Below are positions 52,626 through 59,133 of a stretch of 64,000 nucleotides of DNA, in pieces (the stretch's first letter is position 1; every line of letters begins with the position of its first letter). Location of the stretch: the NCBI GenBank assembly GCA_021532125.1, contig JADYUX010000002.1, positions 62,001 to 126,000 on the forward strand, in the 5' to 3' direction. Position numbers and translations under genes: made by a program. The notes under the pieces were generated by a model, which was given only the letters and a program-made list of their open reading frames with translations, was not told the origin of the DNA and ran no database searches. The stretch comes from Arcanobacterium haemolyticum. Lineage in GTDB: Bacteria > Actinomycetota > Actinomycetes > Actinomycetales > Actinomycetaceae.

Positions 52626-53306
52626 TTAGAATGTGAGTCGGTAGCCTTCTCCTCGGTGGGCTTCGATGATGCGGGGGTCGATTCCGCGTTTGTCGAGGGT
52701 TTTGCGGAGTCGGTAGATCGTCGTTTTGATCATTTCTCGGCCGCCATCGCTGAGAGTTGTGGACCAGACTTCGTTGAGGAGTTCGCGGTGGGAGACGATT
52801 TTTCCGGGCCGTGAGGCGAGTGCTGCGAGAAGTCGTGCTTCGGTTTCTGACACAGGGATGACGCGTCCGTTCCATGCGACGCGGAGGGAATCCTGGTCGA
52901 TGGTGAGTGGCCCGAGGGTGATGAGGGAGTTGATTTCTCTCGGTGCGAGTCGTCTCATGATGGCTTGTGCGCGCAGTGCGAGTTCGCGTGGGCTGAAGGG
53001 CTTGGTGACGTAGTCGTCGGCTCCGGCTTCGAGTCCTTCGATGCGGTGGTTTTCGTCGGAGAGTGCTGTGAGGAGGATGATCGGGAGCGCCGGGTAGTGG
53101 CTTCGGATGCGGCGTGTGAGTTCGAGCCCCGAGGCGTGGGGGAGCATGACGTCGATGATGGCGAGGTCGATATGGCGTGATGTGAGGAGATCCCACGCCT
53201 CCGTGGCATTGTGTGCGGTGAGTGAGGAAAAGCCTTGCGTTTCGAGAGCAAATGTCACGATGGCTAGCATTTGGGGTTCGTCGTCGACGACGAGGACCGT
53301 GCTCAC
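52626..53306 (-). CDS. OmpR-family response regulator
   Basis: A 226-residue transcription factor. The receiver domain has VLVVDDEPQM, the phosphorylation site D52 (LAIIDVMLPHASG) and DDYVTKPFSPREL. The C-terminal winged helix has a conserved pattern (VSETEARLLAALASRPGKIV ... EAHRGEGYRLTF). Its gene follows the histidine-kinase gene after 83 bp and precedes the glpT-like gene, which is its likeliest target. The start codon is GTG, with GGAAA upstream. The HptR and PgtA regulators of similar systems belong to other regulator families, so this would be an independent assembly. Confidence 0.93.
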   Translation of the reverse strand: MSTVLVVDDEPQMLAIVTFALETQGFSSLTAHNATEAWDLLTSRHIDLAIIDVMLPHASGLELTRRIRSHYPALPIILLTALSDENHRIEGLEAGADDYVTKPFSPRELALRAQAIMRRLAPREINSLITLGPLTIDQDSLRVAWNGRVIPVSETEARLLAALASRPGKIVSHRELLNEVWSTTLSDGGREMIKTTIYRLRKTLDKRGIDPRIIEAHRGEGYRLTF

Positions 53307-53389
53307 GTGGTTTCCTTTCCTCTGAATGTTCCGGGAGGGTCAGCTTCTGGGATCAGATGACACTATCATGCTCGCTTGTGGCGGTGAGG

Positions 53390-54184
53390 CTATTCTGCCT
53401 GTTCTGACGCGTTTTGGGGAAGGATGATATGTATTGCCGTGCCGATTGTGGGTGAGGAGTCGACGAAGATTTGCCCTCCGTGGAGGTCGACAATTTTGCG
53501 TGAGACCATCATTCCGATGCCGCTGCCGGGGCGTCGCGTGGAACCTGAGGCGAAGGGGACGAAGAGGCGGGCGAGGTCGTCGTCGTCCATTCCTTCGCCG
53601 GTGTCGATGATGGAGATGTGGACTCCGCCGCCTTCGCCGTTTTCGATGTGGACGAGAATCGTGGCGTCGTCGCCTGCGTGACGTGCAGCGTTGGTGATGA
53701 GGTTCCACATGAGTTGGCGGATGAGGCGCTCGTCTGCGTTAAGGGGGAGAAGGCCACCGACGGCGTCGATGTGGATGGGGATGTCGGATACCTTACGGAG
53801 CTCGGCTGCTGCGTTGGCTGCGATGGTTCGGATGTCGATGGTGGTGAAGGTGATGTCGCCTTTTTGTAGGTGAAGGTCGGTGAGGAAGTTTTCAGCGATA
53901 TCGGAAACGAGCCGGCTGTTTTCGTTGATTGTGCGGACGAAGCTCGCTTGGACGTCGTTGAGTTTCCCGGGTGATTCTTCGGCGAGGAGTTCGCCTGCTC
54001 CGCGTATGAGGGCGAGTGGGGTGCGGATCTCGTGGGAGATGATGGCTGGTTGTGCGGTTACGTCGGTGAGTTGGGTGCGTGTGTCGTCGAGTTCATGACG
54101 GGTGCGGCGGAGCGTGCGGCTGAGAGCGATGAGCGCAACGAGTGTGGCCGTGAGTAGTGCGGTGAGAATGATGATGGGTGTCAT
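53390..54184 (-). CDS. Sensor histidine kinase without an extracytoplasmic domain
   Basis: A 264-residue kinase. One N-terminal membrane helix (about 3-22), a short coiled linker, the H-box IISHEIRTPLAL (H51), N-box QLMWNLITNAARHA, G1 IIDTGEGMDDDD, F-box LFVPF and G2 GSGIGMMVSRK. With no sensor loop it cannot see a ligand alone. It probably reads the state of the ABC transporter or the binding protein. Its ATG overlaps the ATPase stop codon (ATGA), so kinase and transporter are made together. It is in the intramembrane or transporter-coupled kinase style seen with antibiotic-sensing ABC modules, though not homologous in detail. Confidence 0.92.
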   Translation of the reverse strand: MTPIIILTALLTATLVALIALSRTLRRTRHELDDTRTQLTDVTAQPAIISHEIRTPLALIRGAGELLAEESPGKLNDVQASFVRTINENSRLVSDIAENFLTDLHLQKGDITFTTIDIRTIAANAAAELRKVSDIPIHIDAVGGLLPLNADERLIRQLMWNLITNAARHAGDDATILVHIENGEGGGVHISIIDTGEGMDDDDLARLFVPFASGSTRRPGSGIGMMVSRKIVDLHGGQIFVDSSPTIGTAIHIILPQNASEQAE

Positions 54185-55293
54185 TGTGCGTCTTCGTTGG
54201 GTGTGGCCGGATGTGTCATCGTGAGGATGGTGGCTTCACTGATATGGATGGTGACGTCGTCTCCCACAGCGAATTGTCGTGCTGTGCGCGGGCGGCGTGC
54301 GACGAGGGTTCCGAAGGTTGTTTCGACATCGTAGGTGATGTCGGCTCGTTGGAATGACGAGCGCAGGATGTGGCCTCGGCAGGTTGTGCGGTCGTGGCTG
54401 GCGTTCTTGCTGGTCTCGCCGTCTGTGGGAAGCAACGTGATGTTTTCTGGTGGGAAGCACAGCGTGACGGGTGATGTTGGCTCGTGAGTGCCGGGGGCCT
54501 TTGAGGGGCTTGCGGAATGTGGATCTCGTCGAGATCGTGTGTGGATGAGGAGAGTGCCGAGGAGTGCGTACTCGCCCGAGAGTGTTGCTTCGTAGATATT
54601 GGGAATTCCGACGAGGCGGGCGACGCTCGCCGATGCGGGGAAGTCGTAAACATCTCGTGGTGAGGCGAGTTGGGTGCTCCGGCCGTTTTCGAGGACGAGG
54701 ACGGCATGGCCCATGGCGAATGCTTCGTCGATGTCGTGGGTGACGTAGACGGTGGCGATGTTGTGGCGTTCGACCGACCGCAGGATGTCTCGTTGGATGG
54801 AATCGCGAAGGGAATGGTCGACGTGTGCAAGGGGTTCGTCGAGAAGGAGGACGTGTGGGCGACGAACGAGGGCTCGTGCTAGGGCTACTCGCTGGAGTTG
54901 TCCACCGGAGAGTTCGGTTGGCATGCGGCGGGCAAGGGCGAGGATGTTCATGTCGGCGAGGCCGATGTTGATGAGGTCGGAGCGTCGTTGCTCGGTCATG
55001 CGAGCGTCGTCGAGGCCAAAGCCGACATTGTCGGCGACTGTGAGGTTGTCGAAGAGGGAGGGGTCTTGCGTTGCAGTGCCTGTTGGCCGGTCTTGGGGTG
55101 GAAGGTGCGTGATATCTGTGTCGTTGATGGAAACCTGTCCGGTTGCCTCGACGAGGCCGGCGAGGGCGCGAATGAGGGTGGTTTTCCCACTGCCCGATGG
55201 TCCGATGACGGCGAGTATTTGCCCTGGCTCAAGGAGGAAGGAGATGCCGTGTAGTCGTCCAGGTACGGAGAGGTTATCGACGACGAGAGTCAT
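54181..55293 (-). CDS. ABC transporter ATPase, FbpC/AfuC-like
   Basis: A 370-residue ATPase. Walker A GPSGSGKTTLIRALAG, signature LSGGQLQRVALARAL, Walker B VLLLDEPLAHVD and H-loop YVTHDIDEA are intact. Residues about 240-350 form a TOBE-type regulatory domain (CFPPENITLL, FAVGDDVTIHISE). This is the ferric-iron/putrescine/sugar-phosphate importer class (FbpC, PotA, AfuC). It overlaps the permease by 20 bases and the kinase by 4. With the permease and binding protein it makes a complete importer. Confidence 0.93.
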   Translation of the reverse strand: MTLVVDNLSVPGRLHGISFLLEPGQILAVIGPSGSGKTTLIRALAGLVEATGQVSINDTDITHLPPQDRPTGTATQDPSLFDNLTVADNVGFGLDDARMTEQRRSDLINIGLADMNILALARRMPTELSGGQLQRVALARALVRRPHVLLLDEPLAHVDHSLRDSIQRDILRSVERHNIATVYVTHDIDEAFAMGHAVLVLENGRSTQLASPRDVYDFPASASVARLVGIPNIYEATLSGEYALLGTLLIHTRSRRDPHSASPSKAPGTHEPTSPVTLCFPPENITLLPTDGETSKNASHDRTTCRGHILRSSFQRADITYDVETTFGTLVARRPRTARQFAVGDDVTIHISEATILTMTHPATPNEDAQ

Positions 55294-56839
55294 GGAGTCT
55301 TCCTATCGTCAGGGTGAGGAGTCCGGCGCACATCAGCAGAAGTGCCGAGGCGGCGAAGATGGATAATCCCAGGATATAGGTGGTTGTGACGTCGCCGTTT
55401 TGGGCTGTTGTGGTGAGGACTGCGGCCGCTTGGGGATACCGGGGCGAATCGACGTAGATCGCTGGGGCTGTGCGTGCCATGATGAGGGCGCCAATGAAGG
55501 AGGAAGCGGCGATCCATGCGGTTCTACTGCGGGGAACGACGACAGTGACAAATGTTCGGACAGCGTGTGAACCGTTATCGCGTGCCGCCTCGATAAGTGC
55601 GCTGTTTTCTCGGAGTATTCGGATCGTGACGAGGAAGAATACAGGGAAGGAGATCATCGTGTAGGCGAGGACGATGCCGATGGCGCCTTGGAGGACGCTG
55701 GCGCCTCCGACGAGTGGTGGGATGAGCGAGAGTGGAGCGGGTTCCATTCCGATTCTTGCGAGGATCATTCCGCCGCACGTGTGGCTCACGAGGAGGAGGA
55801 CGTAGGCTGCGAGGACGGCGAGGGAGAGGCTGGAGTGGTGGTTGTATGCCCACCTTGCTGCGACGGCGCTGAGAATGAATCCGATGACGAGGGAGGGTAG
55901 AGCCAGGACGAGCGTCGTCTGGACCGTTTCGGTGACGATGTCGCTCGTCGTTGCCGCGACATTCGGGCTACGGAGTTTGGCGATACTTGTGGCGATGAGT
56001 GCCAGGAAGACGATGAGCACAGGCGCGTTGAGAGCGGCAACAGTTCGCGATATGCCCGAGAAGGTGCGTGGGTTGGGTGGGGGAGCAAGACGCGGGAGGG
56101 ACGAGCCCATTCGTCGTAAGAGTATGGCGCTGAGAAGGGCGATCCAGAGGATGACGACGACGATTCTCGCGCCGAGGTCGTGAGGGAGGTCGGCTTGACT
56201 TGCGTGGATTGACGCGCTTCCGATATATGAGCGCTTTCCTCCGAAGATACTTGTGAGTGCGGGATCTGCGGCTAGTGCGCAGGCGGTGACGACGATGGTG
56301 GTTGCTACGGCTTTGGTGAGGAGTTTGCCGTAGGCTCTGCGTAGGGTTCGCCCGGGAGGTATGCCTATTGTCGCCGCGGTTGCTATCGCCCACGGATCGA
56401 GTGGGGCGGTGAGAAGGAGAAGGCAGATGAAGGCAAGCGGTATTCCTGCGATGATGTGGCAGGCATAGAGGAGTGGGAGGCTGTATGCCTCGAGCCCCCA
56501 ATCATTGACGGCGGTTGCGATCAGTGGCACAGGGATGAGAACCGGGGTGAGGCATACGAGAAGTTTTGCTGTGTGCGAGAAAGATGATGGCAGCCGTACC
56601 CAGAGCACCTGTACGAGGGCAAAGATAGACGCGGGGAGTGCTGATGTGAGGCATAAGAGAAGTGTCCGCCACATCATTGGTGAGAGTGGCATCGCTATCC
56701 AGAAGACACCGATGGTGACAAGTAGGAGGCCGATGAGCGTTCGAGGTGGGCGCTTGTGTGTGGAGGGACGACGAGAGCTCCGTGACGTTCTGGAGCGGTT
56801 CAGGGTACTGCGGGTTGCCAAGCTTTCAGAATTCCCCAT
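55274..56839 (-). CDS. ABC transporter permease, two-domain FbpB/AfuB type
   Basis: A 521-residue protein with about 12 membrane spans forming two fused permease units. EAA-like coupling loops lie in the first half (ATIGIPPGRTLRRAYGKLL) and second half (AARDNGSHAVRTFVTVVVP), both with the conserved Gly. The first 35 residues are a Ser/Arg-rich cytoplasmic leader. Fused double permeases are typical of Fe3+ and AfuABC sugar-phosphate importers. It overlaps the binding-protein gene by 14 bases. Confidence 0.9.
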   Translation of the reverse strand: MGNSESLATRSTLNRSRTSRSSRRPSTHKRPPRTLIGLLLVTIGVFWIAMPLSPMMWRTLLLCLTSALPASIFALVQVLWVRLPSSFSHTAKLLVCLTPVLIPVPLIATAVNDWGLEAYSLPLLYACHIIAGIPLAFICLLLLTAPLDPWAIATAATIGIPPGRTLRRAYGKLLTKAVATTIVVTACALAADPALTSIFGGKRSYIGSASIHASQADLPHDLGARIVVVILWIALLSAILLRRMGSSLPRLAPPPNPRTFSGISRTVAALNAPVLIVFLALIATSIAKLRSPNVAATTSDIVTETVQTTLVLALPSLVIGFILSAVAARWAYNHHSSLSLAVLAAYVLLLVSHTCGGMILARIGMEPAPLSLIPPLVGGASVLQGAIGIVLAYTMISFPVFFLVTIRILRENSALIEAARDNGSHAVRTFVTVVVPRSRTAWIAASSFIGALIMARTAPAIYVDSPRYPQAAAVLTTTAQNGDVTTTYILGLSIFAASALLLMCAGLLTLTIGRLHDSRRR

Positions 56840-57845
56840 GCCGGACCTCCTGACGCCACATTGTGATGAGCTCAGGTCGGATGGCTGCCAAGGCGTAAGG
56901 CGTCATAGAAAAGACAGGTGTATCGAGGGCAGTGAGACGTTCGTCAAGGTTGCCTGGCAGCGAGGGGGATACGGGTATCTGCGCGGTCGCGTATGCTCCG
57001 AGACTCTGGCCGGCGTCGGATGAGGCAAATTCGAGGAAGTCGACGGCAGCTTGCGTGTGACGCGAGCCGCGAAGGACAGCAATGCCGCCAATTTCATACG
57101 TCGTTCCGTCCCGAGGAATAACCGTGTGAACGCTCTGTCCCTCATTTTGTGCTTTGTCGCAGTGCTGAGCAAACGTGATCGCTATATCCGCTCGGCCTGC
57201 CGTCACAAGGCTCGCCGGCGCAATTCCCGAGTCCGAATACGTGACGGTGCGATGATCGACGGCATGTAAGAAATTAAGTAGGTCGTCGTGCGACTGAAGA
57301 CGCTGAGAATGGAGAGCCAGAGAAGAAATCGCCGTCCCAGATGAGAGGGGATTGGGTTGGACAATACGTGCCGTGCTGCGGGCAAGTTCATCCCACGTTG
57401 TCACGTCGTCGTAAGAATCTGCAATACAGAAGGCGAGAATACCGCCGTAAAGGCCACGCCAGGCAGGAACTTCGTCGTCGGATAAATCTTGTGCTCGTGC
57501 AACTGGGCGGAGCAGATGCTTGGAATCGGCAAGAGCGTAAGCGTCGGACGGCCCACCCATCCAGATATCGAATTCGCCGGAATCTGCAGCAGCCTCTAAA
57601 CGCGTGAGAGCCACCGAAGTCGAGATACGCAGGACATTGACGCGCCGCCCCGTCTCGTGCTCATACGCGCTCGCTACAGCATCGCACGACTCTTTGTTGT
57701 TCGAACACAGAACTGATAAGTCGGGGGAGTGAGGAAAGAAAGCCACCAGCGTTGCCACACTTGCAACTGCGACAACAACGAGTAAGGCGAGCGGACGAAT
57801 AGCTCGTCGGGTTGACCTACGCAGTGGCCTCCTGAACAACCTCAT
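56826..57845 (-). CDS. Membrane-anchored solute-binding protein, AfuA/HptA type
   Basis: A 339-residue extracytoplasmic binding protein. The N-terminus is very basic (MRLFRRPLRRSTRRAIR) and is followed by a hydrophobic helix without a lipobox, so it may stay anchored by an uncleaved signal. The fold is type-II periplasmic-binding. FDIWMGGPSDAYALADSKHL, LSSGTAISSL and TYEIGGIAVLRGSRHTQAAV resemble the group that includes AfuA (sugar-phosphate uptake) and HptA (glucose-6-phosphate/phosphate sensing). Some relatives bind iron, but no clear Tyr pair for Fe3+ stands out. It starts 10 bp after the SBF transporter stop, with GAGG upstream. Confidence 0.85.
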   Translation of the reverse strand: MRLFRRPLRRSTRRAIRPLALLVVVAVASVATLVAFFPHSPDLSVLCSNNKESCDAVASAYEHETGRRVNVLRISTSVALTRLEAAADSGEFDIWMGGPSDAYALADSKHLLRPVARAQDLSDDEVPAWRGLYGGILAFCIADSYDDVTTWDELARSTARIVQPNPLSSGTAISSLALHSQRLQSHDDLLNFLHAVDHRTVTYSDSGIAPASLVTAGRADIAITFAQHCDKAQNEGQSVHTVIPRDGTTYEIGGIAVLRGSRHTQAAVDFLEFASSDAGQSLGAYATAQIPVSPSLPGNLDERLTALDTPVFSMTPYALAAIRPELITMWRQEVRHGEF

Positions 57846-57855
57846 TGTTCACGCC

Positions 57856-58800
57856 TCATTCCACGCCGCGAAGACGACGAGCGATGACAGCGCACACCAT
57901 GAGCTGAAGCTGATGGAACACAACAACCGGCACAATAATTGCCCCAACTACATGTGGAGCAAAAAGGGCCTTCGCCATTGGCAAACCAGGCGCGAGTGAC
58001 TTTTTGGAGCCACACATGAGGAGAACAATGTTGTCCTCACGGTTTAACCCTGCAGCCTTACCACCCCACCATGTGAGTGCCAACATCACTCCGAGGAGAA
58101 CGGCGCTGAGAGCAAGAAGGAGCGCAAGCGTCCATACGCTAATACCTGCCCACGCTCCCGAAGCCGTAGCGCTGCACGTCGCCGAGAAAACAATGAGAAC
58201 AATCGAGGAAGTATCAATCGTCTTGACGACACGCTTATGAGCCCGCCACCACTCACCGACGATCGGTTGAAGAAGCTGACCAATGATAAAAGGTAAGAGC
58301 AACTTCGTCAGTACCGAGGCAAGACCACCAGTATCCGCGCCACCAACATTCAACAAGCGAAGCACCAAGAGCGGCGTAATAAACATTCCCAGAATGTTCG
58401 AGATCGTCGCCGCGCACACCGCAGCACCAACATTCCCACGCGCAATCGACACGAACGTCACAGAGGATTGAATCGTTGAAGGAAGGAGCGACAAAAACAA
58501 AAAGCCAACCGCAAAACCCTCACCCAGCCACGGCGCAAGCAAACGCCCAGCCGCGAACCCGAGAATCGGGAAAAGAATATACGTTGCGCCCAACACAAGG
58601 GACTGCACACGAATATTCGTCAGCCCAGCAAACACCTCCCGGGTCCGCAAACGCATCCCATACACGAGGAAAACAGCCCCGACGCCAACATCAGCCAAGT
58701 CCGAGACAACGCCAAGAACCCCGCGAGGAAGCGGCACAAGAAGACCAGCGATCAGCGCGACAATAATGCCGGTAATGAGAGGATCGAAACGGAACCTCAC
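57856..58800 (-). CDS. YfeH/SLC10A7-like SBF-family transporter
   Basis: A 314-residue membrane protein with about 10 spans of the bile-acid:sodium symporter superfamily, YfeH-like branch. SLLPSTIQSSVTFVSIARGN and NILGMFITPLLV match the family core (usual form LPTTVQSSVAFT), and CGSKKSLAPGLPMAKALF is the second crossover region. The substrate is unknown. The start is the GTG at 58800, which overlaps the stop of the YciI-like gene by 4 bases (GTGA). A frame reaching 58827 would overlap that gene by 31 bases. It is the second gene of the leftward operon. Confidence 0.88.
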   Translation of the reverse strand: MRFRFDPLITGIIVALIAGLLVPLPRGVLGVVSDLADVGVGAVFLVYGMRLRTREVFAGLTNIRVQSLVLGATYILFPILGFAAGRLLAPWLGEGFAVGFLFLSLLPSTIQSSVTFVSIARGNVGAAVCAATISNILGMFITPLLVLRLLNVGGADTGGLASVLTKLLLPFIIGQLLQPIVGEWWRAHKRVVKTIDTSSIVLIVFSATCSATASGAWAGISVWTLALLLALSAVLLGVMLALTWWGGKAAGLNREDNIVLLMCGSKKSLAPGLPMAKALFAPHVVGAIIVPVVVFHQLQLMVCAVIARRLRGVE

Positions 58801-59075
58801 TGCCACGGACCAATAACGGGATTCCACACGCGAGCGGAACGGCTCTCAATCACGCCAACACCCAGCAACGGATCACCGTCCAAAAGACGCAGACCAGCAT
58901 CAGGATCATCGGCGACGACAACAATCAAAGCGCCATTTTCTCCAAGCGGCCCCGATGCAAGCAAACGCTTCTCGTCAAACAGCTCCCGCAAGAAGGTGCG
59001 ATGAGCTGGACGATTCTCCGCCAAAATATCAAGCTTTGCGGAATCATATTCATACTCGATAGCAATAATGGACAT
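58797..59075 (-). CDS. YciI-like (dimeric alpha-beta barrel) protein
   Basis: A 92-residue protein of the YciI/YCII family: MSIIAIEYEY, RPAHRTFLRELFDEKRLLASGP (His-containing core, here shown up to the conserved SGP as AHRTFL and LLASGP), VVADDPDAGLRLLDGDP and RVWNPVIGP. YciI proteins have a conserved His-Asp pair and are thought to be small enzymes; the reaction is unknown in general. The start is ATG 59075 because TATGCT-N6-ATG lies upstream; the in-frame GTG at 59081 would sit directly on the hexamer. It is the first gene of the leftward operon and diverges from uvrA. Confidence 0.85.
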   Translation of the reverse strand: MSIIAIEYEYDSAKLDILAENRPAHRTFLRELFDEKRLLASGPLGENGALIVVVADDPDAGLRLLDGDPLLGVGVIESRSARVWNPVIGPWQ

Positions 59076-59081
59076 GACCAC

Positions 59082-59087
59082 AGCATA
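59082..59087 (-). promoter_or_regulatory. -10 element of a leaderless promoter heading the transporter operon
   Basis: On the minus strand TATGCT lies six bases before ATG 59075. The LexA-like box of uvrA is only 13 bp upstream, so SOS regulation could also reach this operon. Confidence 0.5.
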
Positions 59088-59098
59088 GCTATGTCACA

Positions 59099-59127
59099 TT
59101 CGAAATTCTGTTCTATTTAGGTATGAT
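59099..59127 (+). promoter_or_regulatory. uvrA: uvrA promoter overlapping a LexA-like box
   Basis: TTCGAA (59099-59104) and TATGAT (59122-59127) are spaced by 17 bp. TATGAT-N6-GTG predicts that transcription begins at the start codon. The box TCGAAATTCTGTTCTA (59100-59115) matches TCGAAC-N4-GTTCGA in 10 of 12 defined positions and covers the -35, an ideal place for repression. Confidence 0.65.
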
Positions 59128-59133
59128 ATAGCC

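Noticed and set aside
56826-57845. Binding protein as a ferric-iron receptor
   Set aside because: The permease and ATPase type would allow it, but the GGPSDAY and YEIGGIAV motifs and the neighbouring GlpT-type antiporter point to the AfuA/HptA side. It is kept as an alternative, not the main call.
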